Made by a program: the position numbers and the translations under genes. Positions 9,547 through 16,550 of a stretch of DNA of 25,043 bases are shown here, in pieces (the first letter of the stretch is position 1; each line of letters starts with the position of its first letter). The DNA lies in NCBI RefSeq assembly GCF_016283395.1, contig NZ_JAEEMU010000060.1, positions 1 through 25,043 of the forward strand, given 5' to 3'. The notes under the pieces are model-generated. The model saw nothing but the letters and a program-made list of their open reading frames with translations. It made no database searches and was not told the origin of the DNA. The stretch comes from Ruminococcus sp. GTDB lineage: Bacteria > Bacillota_A > Clostridia > Oscillospirales > Ruminococcaceae.

Positions 9547-9597
9547 TTGCATAATTTGTCGTTGTGTGTTATAATATATGAGTTGTTTGATAACACA
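9547..9597 (+). promoter_or_regulatory. ktrBA promoter with overlapping inverted repeat
   Basis: TTGCAT (9547-9552), a 17-bp spacer and TATAAT (9570-9575) form a near-consensus sigma-A promoter, with transcription expected to start near 9582. A perfect 8-bp inverted repeat, TGTGTTAT (9565-9572) and ATAACACA (9590-9597), overlaps the -10 box and the start point. It could be an operator or a 5' RNA hairpin. No ydaO-type c-di-AMP riboswitch was recognised in the short leader. Confidence 0.65.
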
Positions 9598-9630
9598 TTG
9601 AAAAATTTGCTCATCATTCGGAGATACCAT

Positions 9631-10965
9631 ATGAAAAAGGATAAGAAAAAGAAAAACAATCACAATTCATTCAGAGTAATAAGCGTCGGGTTTATTATAC
9701 TCATACTTACGGGAGCTCTCCTGCTCATGCTCCCCATATCATCACAAAGCCGCAGTGTCACCCATTTTAAGGACACGCTGTTCACGGCAGTTTCTGCTTC
9801 ATGTGTTACAGGTCTGGTAGTTAAGGATACGGCAACTCACTGGTCTTTATTCGGTCAGGCTGTGATACTTGCACTTATCCAGATAGGCGGCATGGGAGTT
9901 ATCACCATAGGTCTGATGATAACAAGGCTTTCGGGCAGAAAGATAGGACTTGGCTTTCGCGGTATGATGCAGGACTCTATTTCAGCACCTCAGGTGGGAG
10001 GTATCCTCAGTCTTACAAAATTCATACTGAAAATGACTGCACTCTTCGAGCTTACAGGCGCGGTACTGTTATATCCTGTGTTCTGCCGTGATTTCGGAGC
10101 TGTAAAAGGCATCTGGTATTCGCTGTTCCATTCGGTATCGGCGTTCTGCAATGCAGGATTTGACCTTATGGGAGTAAGAGAGCCTTTCTCGTCACTGACC
10201 TCATACGGGGGCAATATATATGTGAATATAGTCGTCATGCTTCTTATAATAACAGGCGGTATCGGCTTCCTTACATGGGACGATATCATTCAGCACCGCT
10301 GTCATTTCAATAAGTACCGTTTACAGACAAAGATAGTACTTGTAACATCGGGACTGCTCATACTTCTGCCAGCTGTATTTTTCTTCTTTGCTGAGTACTC
10401 GACTGAGGCGTTCAGAGAGCGTGTGCTCCATTCGTTTTTCCAGTCTGTGACTGCACGAACGGCAGGCTTCAACACAGCCGACTTTTCACAGATGCGTGAA
10501 CCATGCACCATGCTTATGACCGTACTTATGCTTATAGGAGGCTGTTCGGGTTCAACGGCAGGCGGTATGAAAACCTCTACGATAGCTGTCCTGTTCCTTG
10601 CCGCATTAAGCGTATTCAAGCGAAAGAACGATGTTGAGTGCTTTAACAGGCGTGTTCCCGAGGATATAGTACGTACAGCAGGAGCGATATTGTTCATGTA
10701 TTTGTCACTGTTCCTTTCAACCGGCATTGCGGTAAGTCTTATAGAATCTCTGCCGCTTACGAGCTGCCTGTTTGAAACAGGTTCTGCACTTGGAACTGCG
10801 GGGCTTACTCTTGGAATTACAACTTCGCTTTCCTTACCGTCGCATATTATTCTTATGATACTTATGTTTGCAGGAAGAGTCGGCGGTCTGACGCTGATAT
10901 ATGCCGCATTCGCATCAAATAATGAAGTCTCAAGACTTCCACAGGAAAAAGTCACAGTCGGATAA
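9631..10965 (+). CDS. ktrB: KtrB-type potassium transporter, ion-conducting subunit (TrkH/KtrB family)
   Basis: A 444-residue polytopic membrane protein. ATG 9631 is chosen because the start lies after the promoter (9547-9575), has GGAGA upstream and gives the usual KtrB size; longer in-frame openings begin upstream of the promoter. The N-terminus is Lys-rich (KKDKKKKN), then come hydrophobic segments arranged as four membrane-pore-membrane repeats. The selectivity-filter loops are visible at about residues 58 (CVTGLV), 172 (CNAGFD), 276 (RTAGFNT) and 387 (LGTAGLT), each with the conserved glycine. The Gly-rich GGCSGSTAGGMKTST gate-like loop follows the third filter. In this family KtrB imports K+ with Na+ coupling, opened by the cytoplasmic RCK ring KtrA, which is encoded 21 bp downstream. 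Role in osmotic and pH homeostasis is established for the family. Confidence 0.92.
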   Translation: MKKDKKKKNNHNSFRVISVGFIILILTGALLLMLPISSQSRSVTHFKDTLFTAVSASCVTGLVVKDTATHWSLFGQAVILALIQIGGMGVITIGLMITRLSGRKIGLGFRGMMQDSISAPQVGGILSLTKFILKMTALFELTGAVLLYPVFCRDFGAVKGIWYSLFHSVSAFCNAGFDLMGVREPFSSLTSYGGNIYVNIVVMLLIITGGIGFLTWDDIIQHRCHFNKYRLQTKIVLVTSGLLILLPAVFFFFAEYSTEAFRERVLHSFFQSVTARTAGFNTADFSQMREPCTMLMTVLMLIGGCSGSTAGGMKTSTIAVLFLAALSVFKRKNDVECFNRRVPEDIVRTAGAILFMYLSLFLSTGIAVSLIESLPLTSCLFETGSALGTAGLTLGITTSLSLPSHIILMILMFAGRVGGLTLIYAAFASNNEVSRLPQEKVTVG

Positions 10966-10986
10966 TAAATACAAAGGAGAAGAATT

Positions 10987-11625
10987 ATGAAATCAGTTTT
11001 GATAATCGGCGCAGGCCAGTTCGGTATACATATAGCTAATCGTATGTCACAGCTCAGGTGTGAGATAATGGCAGTTGACAGCGAAGAAGAGCGTATAAAT
11101 ACAATATTGCCATTCGTTACAAATGCTCAGATAGGCGACAGTACCAACGCGGATTTTATGCGTTCACTTGGTATACCTGATTTTGATGTATGTATCGTCA
11201 CCATAAGTGACAGCTTTCAGGATTCCCTTGAAACTACCGCTTTGCTGAAAGACCTTGGTGCTCAAAAGGTCATTTCCCGTGCTCAGAATGATGTACAGGA
11301 GAAATTCCTGCTTCGCAACGGAGCTGATGAAACGGTATATCCCGAGAAACAGACTGCCATCAGACTTGCAACTAAGGAAGCTTCTGATGATATCCTCGAT
11401 GTATTCCAGCTTGACCGTGATCTGAATATTTATGAGGTACGCGTACCTAAAGCATGGAACAATAAGACATTAGCCGAACTTGATATACGTAAAAAGCATA
11501 ATCTGAATGTAATCGCAGTAAGAACTAAAGATCAGCTGATCCTGCCGATGCCTGATATGGTGCTGAGTACAGATGATGCAATGCTTCTTCTCGGCAATAT
11601 CAAGGATATCCAAAAGGCGTTTTAA
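10987..11625 (+). CDS. ktrA: KtrA, cytoplasmic RCK regulatory subunit of potassium uptake
   Basis: A protein of 212 residues, the usual KtrA length, starting 7 bp after AAAGGAG (10973-10979). Residues 1-120 form the RCK_N Rossmann fold, with the nucleotide-binding GAGQFGIHIA motif at about 8-17 and the ribose-binding acidic residue in AVDSEEER. Residues 130-212 form the RCK_C domain (YEVRVPKAWNNKTLAEL...MLLLGNIKDI). In the family, KtrA octamers gate KtrB in response to ATP/ADP, and the RCK_C domain of several Firmicutes homologues binds cyclic di-AMP. Its position immediately behind ktrB supports one operon. Confidence 0.92.
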   Translation: MKSVLIIGAGQFGIHIANRMSQLRCEIMAVDSEEERINTILPFVTNAQIGDSTNADFMRSLGIPDFDVCIVTISDSFQDSLETTALLKDLGAQKVISRAQNDVQEKFLLRNGADETVYPEKQTAIRLATKEASDDILDVFQLDRDLNIYEVRVPKAWNNKTLAELDIRKKHNLNVIAVRTKDQLILPMPDMVLSTDDAMLLLGNIKDIQKAF

Positions 11626-11670
11626 TAAGTGTTATACTCATATAGAAACTTTACATGGAATTATCGGTGG

Positions 11671-11695
11671 AAACCTTTCTGAGGAAAGTTTTTCC
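11671..11695 (+). terminator. Probable terminator after ktrBA
   Basis: AAACCTTTC (11671-11679) faces GAAAGTTTT (11684-11692) across a TGAG loop with one internal mismatch, and T residues follow. It is short and AT-rich, so moderately convincing. Confidence 0.45.
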
Positions 11696-11836
11696 TCAAT
11701 AGCTCACATAAAACTTCTGTATAAGCACAGCACTTTTATCACAGCCCTTTTAGTCAGCTTACTCAATTTATCTTCATGCATTTAAGATGATTAATATAAT
11801 TGCATTTTGAAATGACATACTGAAAGGACAATGCTT

Positions 11837-13237
11837 ATGAAAAACAATGATAAGGCTTCCGAAAGAGGCGGTTTCGGTTCAAGGATCGGATTTATACTTG
11901 CTGCGGCAGGTTCGGCAGTCGGACTCGGAAACATCTGGCGTTTCCCGTATCTTGCCGCTAAATACGGCGGCGGAGTATTTCTGCTTGTGTATATCGTATT
12001 TGCCATAACATTCGGCTTTGCACTCATGCTCACCGAAATAGCTATCGGCAGAAGAACAGGCAAAAGCGTTATAGGCGCGTACAAGGCTGTGGACAAGCGT
12101 TTCTCTCCTCTGGGGATCCTTGCAGCCGTGATACCTGCGCTTATCCTGCCGTATTACTGCGTTATAGGCGGCTGGGTACTGAAATATATGTCTGTATTCG
12201 TTACAGGGGGCGGCGAAGAGGCTTCAACAGCCGAATACATTACGGCATCGGGAGAGAGCGTCCCGTTCTTCAGCAACTTTATAAGCCATTTCACACAGCC
12301 CACGGTATTCTTCATAGTATTCCTGCTGCTCACATCTGTTGCGGTATTCCTCGGAGTTGAAAAGGGCATCGAAAAGGTAAGCAAGTTCCTCATGCCTGTG
12401 CTGCTCCTGCTTATCGTAGGTATGGCGGTTTACACCCTTACCCTTGACGGTGCGTCAGAAGGTCTGAAATACTATCTTCTCCCTAACCTCGATAATTTTT
12501 CACCTGCTATGGCATTACAGACTATAGCGGCAGCCTGCGGACAGCTTTTCTACTCAATGTCAATAGCAATGGGTATCATGGTCACATACGGCTCTTATAT
12601 GCGAAAAGAGGACTCGCTTGAAAACTCTGTGCGTCAGATAGAGATATTCGACACTGTTGTCGCTGTACTTGCAGGTATGATAATCGTTCCTGCGGTGTTT
12701 ATCTTCTCGGGCGGCGACAGGACTTCACTCAATGCAGGTCCTGGACTTATGTTCAATACACTTCCAAAGGTATTCGCAGCAATGCCTGCGGGACAGTTTA
12801 TCGGTGCAGCATTTTTCATACTTGTAACTCTTGCCGCACTTACCTCATCCATATCACTTATGGAGACAGTTACGGCAGTTGTTATGGAGAAATTCGGTTT
12901 CAGCCGTACAAAGAGCTGTGTTATAGTCATCTTTGTTACATTCATACTCGGTATGCTTTCAGTACTGGGCTACAGCGCATGGTCTGAGATAAAGCTTCTC
13001 GGAATGCAGATACTTGATCTCTTCGATTTCATCACAAACAATATAATGATGCCTGTACTTGCTTTCCTTACCTGCATACTCATAGGCTATGTTGTAAAGA
13101 CCAAATACATAGAAGAAGAGGTAATGACAGGGGAAAAGAGCTTTCGCTCAAAGATGCTCTACAATGCCATGATAAAGTGCGTCTGCCCTATATGTATGCT
13201 GATGATACTCATAACACCTTTTGTCACGGATATATAA
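11837..13237 (+). CDS. Sodium-dependent NSS (SNF/LeuT-type) amino-acid symporter
   Basis: A membrane protein of 466 residues. ATG 11837 is preferred over ATG 11831 because GAAAGGA (11822-11828) is 8 bp from it and only 2 bp from the other. The N-terminus carries the family signature of TM1 and the flanking loop: GSAVGLGNIWRFPYLAAKYGG, whose unwound Gly-rich helix binds substrate and Na+ in LeuT. Further hydrophobic segments give about 11-12 helices, and TM6/TM8 features (QLFYSMSIAMGIMVTYGSY; LAALTSSISLMETVTA) also match. The family imports amino acids with Na+; MhsT and LeuT are characterised bacterial members. The exact substrate cannot be told from sequence. The gene is monocistronic, bounded by the ktrA hairpin and a strong terminator. 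Confidence 0.9.
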   Translation: MKNNDKASERGGFGSRIGFILAAAGSAVGLGNIWRFPYLAAKYGGGVFLLVYIVFAITFGFALMLTEIAIGRRTGKSVIGAYKAVDKRFSPLGILAAVIPALILPYYCVIGGWVLKYMSVFVTGGGEEASTAEYITASGESVPFFSNFISHFTQPTVFFIVFLLLTSVAVFLGVEKGIEKVSKFLMPVLLLLIVGMAVYTLTLDGASEGLKYYLLPNLDNFSPAMALQTIAAACGQLFYSMSIAMGIMVTYGSYMRKEDSLENSVRQIEIFDTVVAVLAGMIIVPAVFIFSGGDRTSLNAGPGLMFNTLPKVFAAMPAGQFIGAAFFILVTLAALTSSISLMETVTAVVMEKFGFSRTKSCVIVIFVTFILGMLSVLGYSAWSEIKLLGMQILDLFDFITNNIMMPVLAFLTCILIGYVVKTKYIEEEVMTGEKSFRSKMLYNAMIKCVCPICMLMILITPFVTDI

Positions 13238-13242
13238 TGACA

Positions 13243-13269
13243 GGCTCCCTGTTTTTCAGGGAGCTTTTT
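13243..13269 (+). terminator. Strong Rho-independent terminator after the NSS symporter
   Basis: GCTCCCTG (13244-13251) pairs perfectly with CAGGGAGC (13257-13264) around a TTTTT loop and is followed by TTTTT (13265-13269), 6 bp after the stop codon. Confidence 0.92.
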
Positions 13270-13313
13270 GCATATAACGGCACTTTTTCCATGCTGTATC
13301 CGTGTATATGCAG

Positions 13314-13349
13314 TTGATATTGCACAGTAATTTTGTAAAATGTTATAAA
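13314..13349 (+). promoter_or_regulatory. Probable promoter of the dockerin protease gene
   Basis: Two overlapping candidates exist: TTGATA (13314-13319), 16 bp, TAAAAT (13336-13341); and TTGCAC (13320-13325), 18 bp, TATAAA (13344-13349). Either gives a leader of roughly 130 nt. In that leader GAAAGC (13431-13436) pairs with GCTTTC (13445-13450), and the same CTTTC could instead pair with GAAAG of the ribosome-binding site (13470-13474). The choice of promoter is uncertain. Confidence 0.45.
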
Positions 13350-13484
13350 AGTTATTATATATACCACAAAATACGAAAATATTTTTCAATGTTTGTCCTG
13401 ATATATAATTATCTGGCGAGAGTTCTCTATGAAAGCGATAAGAAGCTTTCGGAAATACTTTTGATAACAGAAAGGATAATAACT

Positions 13485-15395
13485 ATGAAAAAGAAAATTT
13501 CAGCATTCGTCACATCACTCGCTCTGCTCGCTTCTTATGCAGCAGTTATGCCTGCATCAACTGTTACCGCCGCAAATGCTCTTCCTTCAAGTTTTGATCT
13601 TAGTGATAATACCACATTATTCCCAAGAGAGCCATTCGATCAGGGTAATGAAGGTTCGTGTGTAGCTTCATCAATAACATACTATCAGTTCACATACCAT
13701 GCAAGAGAGGCAATCTTAAAAAATGATCCTACAGCAGATGTTTCTTCACTGTATTACTCACCTGCATCTATCTACCCACAGATAAACAGGGGCGTTGACG
13801 AAGGTTCATGGGAACACAAGGCATATAAGGTACTCAAGAACAGAGGAGCACTCACTTTAGACGTAGCACCTTATGACAGAATTAACGATATATCAACATA
13901 TGACAAGGTTACTGGGGAATATTTATCTACACCTACTGCGATCAATTATGTTTATCCCAGATATTATGAGAAAATGCTAAATGAGGACGAAAGAAAGTCA
14001 TTTGAAGAAGTATACTACAACGGAGCAAAGAGATACAGACGTATAGGCGAGTATATCAGCAGAGAGAAATATGAAAGCCTCCCTGAGGATAATAAGCGTT
14101 TCTATGTACCTGTATATGAAAACGGTGATTCTGATACAAGTACAAAGACTCCTGAGCTTTACTGGCACATAGCAATGCCTTACAGAGCTATCCCAAGAGA
14201 CGAAAATAATCTTTTCAATGCACTGAACGTAAGAATTGACAGCTATGAAGGCTTCGATCTGTATAACAGAAGAATACCTGAAAGCGGCTCACGTTCAAAA
14301 TGGGGAGTTTCAGACCAGCACGAAAAAGAAGATCTCTTCATCAATAAGCTCAAGGAAGAGCTGTACAATGGTAATGTTGTAAGCACAAGCACATATTTCA
14401 ATTATGATCTCGGAATGAAAAAAGTATGGCCTGAGGAAGATAATTCGGAATATGCTGTTTACCAGAACTATAAGCAATATGGTTCCTACAGCGGACATCA
14501 GTTCACTATCGTTGGTTACGATGACAGCATCGAATGTGATATCAATGGTGACAAGAAGATCGATGAAAAGACCGAAAAGGGCGCATTCAAGGTAGTAAAT
14601 ACATGGGGCAACTGGGCTAATAAGGGCTATGTCTGGGTAATGTACGATGCAGTACGCGAGCACTCGGATAATAAGATCTGCGAAGTAAAGACGATCTATG
14701 GCGAAACAAGTGCAGATAACCAGCTTTACCATAGAACACCTGCATTTGGTGAGTGCTATACAATAAAGGTATCACAGAAGGATATAAAGCTTGTTTCCGA
14801 AGTTGACGTTTTCACAGACAACTATTACTCTGTATCAGTTGATAACTATTGTGAAGGTTCTGAAACTGTTTCAAACGATATCGAACCTCAGACAAATTCA
14901 GTAGTAGTATACAGCGGTCCGATCTTTAGTGATATCACAAAACTCGCTGAAGGCGGTATCAATGATAAGTATTATACAATAAAGACTGTCAATAATCACA
15001 GCTATAATGCTGCTACAAGAACCTACAACAAGACATACGCGAAGGTAAAGGCAGTTCGTCTCAAGGACGATAAGGGAAATGTAATCTCTGAAGCTGTACT
15101 TACAAACGGAGATGCTTTCACTAACAACTCAGAAAACGGCGAGTCTTATGAATATACTCTCGGCGTTCATATCCAGAAGGGCGACCTTAACTATGACGGC
15201 GAATTAGATCAGAATGATCTTGCTAAGATAGATGAGTATTTCAATATCATAAACTACAGAAACAGTGACGAAGCAAAGAATAAAGAGATCAAAGAGAAAT
15301 TCTCTGCATTCCAGCTCGAGCTTCTTGATGCTGATAACGACGGTGTTATCAATATGGACGACTATAACGAACTCAACGAAATCATCAATTCATAA
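13485..15395 (+). CDS. Secreted papain-like (C1) cysteine protease with C-terminal type I dockerin
   Basis: A protein of 636 residues starting at ATG 13485, behind AAAGGA (13471-13476). An upstream in-frame opening exists but ATG 13485 begins a clear signal peptide (MKKKISAFVTSLALLASYA...TVTAANA). The papain-like catalytic set is visible: oxyanion Gln53 and Cys59 in DQGNEGSCVASS, His338 in SGHQFTIVGYDD, and Asn372 in FKVVNTWGNWANKGY. Cys and His are about 280 residues apart, much wider than in papain, so a large insertion lies between. Residues ~565-636 form a dockerin, with two Ca-binding halves (GDLNYDGELDQNDLAKIDEY and DADNDGVINMDDYNELNEI) joined by an unusually long linker. The dockerin would attach the enzyme to a cohesin scaffold. 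Substrate is unknown; roles in maturation of cellulosomal proteins, peptide nutrition or defence are all possible. Confidence 0.9.
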   Translation: MKKKISAFVTSLALLASYAAVMPASTVTAANALPSSFDLSDNTTLFPREPFDQGNEGSCVASSITYYQFTYHAREAILKNDPTADVSSLYYSPASIYPQINRGVDEGSWEHKAYKVLKNRGALTLDVAPYDRINDISTYDKVTGEYLSTPTAINYVYPRYYEKMLNEDERKSFEEVYYNGAKRYRRIGEYISREKYESLPEDNKRFYVPVYENGDSDTSTKTPELYWHIAMPYRAIPRDENNLFNALNVRIDSYEGFDLYNRRIPESGSRSKWGVSDQHEKEDLFINKLKEELYNGNVVSTSTYFNYDLGMKKVWPEEDNSEYAVYQNYKQYGSYSGHQFTIVGYDDSIECDINGDKKIDEKTEKGAFKVVNTWGNWANKGYVWVMYDAVREHSDNKICEVKTIYGETSADNQLYHRTPAFGECYTIKVSQKDIKLVSEVDVFTDNYYSVSVDNYCEGSETVSNDIEPQTNSVVVYSGPIFSDITKLAEGGINDKYYTIKTVNNHSYNAATRTYNKTYAKVKAVRLKDDKGNVISEAVLTNGDAFTNNSENGESYEYTLGVHIQKGDLNYDGELDQNDLAKIDEYFNIINYRNSDEAKNKEIKEKFSAFQLELLDADNDGVINMDDYNELNEIINS

Positions 15396-15413
15396 TATCG
15401 ATTCTCATATCAC

Positions 15414-15439
15414 AAGCAGCCTCCTTCGGGAGGCTGTTT
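15414..15439 (+). terminator. Terminator with UUCG tetraloop after the protease gene
   Basis: CAGCCTCC (15417-15424) pairs perfectly with GGAGGCTG (15429-15436), closing the stable tetraloop TTCG (15425-15428), and TTT follows. The stem can extend by A-T pairs on both sides. Confidence 0.85.
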
Positions 15440-15440
15440 G

Positions 15441-15776
15441 CATTGTGTCAGACCCTTTTGCGTCTGCCGTGCGTATATACTCGGAACTGTCGATACAGGT
15501 ATACGACCGTCTGTGAATTGCTGTGTTGACCCGTATATTTGATTTTGTCAATTTTGTCACCTGACACCTGACACTTTTCTCGGAAATAATATTGGCATAT
15601 TTGTCAAGGAGTGTGTAGTAAGCTGTTTTGAATAATGATTAATATATTTACGCTTATGTTTCATACCCCCGGTGACGGGTGACAATAGTGACAAAATGGC
15701 TGAGAGGGATAGTTAATGATGTCGCGGAGATAAAACAACAAGCAATTCCCGCAGGATATGCCAAACAATGTTTTTC
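15441..15776. repeat. Gene-free stretch with inverted repeat array, copy 2
   Basis: No credible gene is visible between the protease terminator and the sigma promoter. The left arm has two exact tandem ATTTTGTCA units (15542-15550, 15551-15559) followed by two exact CCTGACA units (15560-15566, 15567-15573). About 100 bp later GGTGACGGGTGACAATAGTG (15671-15690) and the following ACAAAATGG provide the reverse-complement motif. Bases 15675-15706 match 9490-9521 at 30 of 32 positions. Smaller hairpins (for example CAGAC/GTCTG near 15453-15471) occur at the start of the stretch. Both copies lie upstream of a sigma-A-type promoter. Confidence 0.55.
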
Positions 15777-15805
15777 TTGAACCCAAAGTCGGACTATGGT
15801 ATAAT
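15777..15805 (+). promoter_or_regulatory. Promoter of the ECF sigma operon
   Basis: TTGAAC (15777-15782), a 17-bp spacer and TATAAT (15800-15805) give a near-consensus housekeeping promoter, with a start near 15812. The leader is then about 178 nt, A-rich in its second half. No riboswitch family was recognised in it. Confidence 0.7.
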
Positions 15806-15989
15806 TAAAGCAGTACAGATGACTATAAACAGGGAAAACCTGCAATTTGTCGCAGTGCATTCAGCATTGAAAGATACGTATAAAAGAGAAAGCATAAATA
15901 TCGCAGAAAAAATTTTTGCAAAAAGTGAAATATTATGAGCCGAATGTTGTCTTTATGTACAGAGGACCTCAGGAAAGGAGGCTGACCTT

Positions 15990-16550
15990 TTGAATGATGC
16001 ATCAATTGTCGAATTGCTTTTTGAAAGAAACGAAAAAGCTATTGAAGAAATGAAACAAAGCTATGAAAAGCTGTGCTTCTATATTGCGGGCAACATTCTT
16101 TCTCAGAAAGAAGACCAGGAAGAATGTGTGAATTCTGCCTATATGGACGTGTGGAGTTCGATACCGCCCAACAAGCCCGATAATCTGAAAGTATACCTTT
16201 GCAAACTTGTGAAAAACTGCGCACTGAACCGTAAAAAATACAACAGCGCAGCAAAAAGGAATTCGGATTTTTCAGTATCTCTGGACGAACTTGCGGAATG
16301 TATTCCTGACGGTAAGAGCATTGAAAAAACAATAACAGATGAGCAGCTCGGCGGAGCGATAAGCGTATTTCTGAAAAGTCAGCCCGAAAAATACCGGAAG
16401 GTATTCGTGAGGCGATACTGGTATTCCGAAACTTTAGAGGATATAGCGGCATTTTATGATATGAACGTAAAGACCGTGGCTACATATCTTTTCAGAGTAA
16501 GGAAAAAATTAAAGGCATTTTTGCAGAAAGAAGGTTATATAGATGAGTGA
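15990..16550 (+). CDS. ECF-type RNA polymerase sigma factor
   Basis: A protein of 186 residues starting at TTG 15990. The start is fixed by the strong site AGGAAAGGAGG (15971-15981) 8 bp upstream; the next in-frame Met is residue 20. Residues ~10-85 form the sigma-2 region (SAYMDVWSSIPPNKPDNLKVYLCKLVKNCALNRKKY, including the -10 recognition helix). Residues ~118-182 form sigma-4 with its helix-turn-helix (YSETLEDIAAFYDMNVKTVATYLFRVRKKLKAFL). Length and layout are those of ECF (sigma-70 group IV) factors. The downstream membrane ORF overlaps by 8 bp, the classical sigma/anti-sigma coupling. The TTG start should limit expression relative to ATG. Target promoters are unknown. Confidence 0.88.
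   Translation: MNDASIVELLFERNEKAIEEMKQSYEKLCFYIAGNILSQKEDQEECVNSAYMDVWSSIPPNKPDNLKVYLCKLVKNCALNRKKYNSAAKRNSDFSVSLDELAECIPDGKSIEKTITDEQLGGAISVFLKSQPEKYRKVFVRRYWYSETLEDIAAFYDMNVKTVATYLFRVRKKLKAFLQKEGYIDE

Noticed and set aside
9442..9630. 63-codon N-terminal extension of KtrB
   Set aside because: It would be translated from sequence upstream of and through the TTGCAT/TATAAT promoter; ATG 9631 has GGAGA upstream and gives the usual KtrB length.
11831..11836. ATG 11831 as start of the NSS symporter
   Set aside because: The GAAAGGA site is only 2 bp from it but 8 bp from ATG 11837.
15812..15989. Possible riboswitch in the sigma-factor leader (CAGG-GAAAA-CCTG hairpin recalled GEMM-type RNAs)
   Set aside because: The conserved core bases of the c-di-GMP-I class are missing and no terminator or RBS-switch partner is visible.
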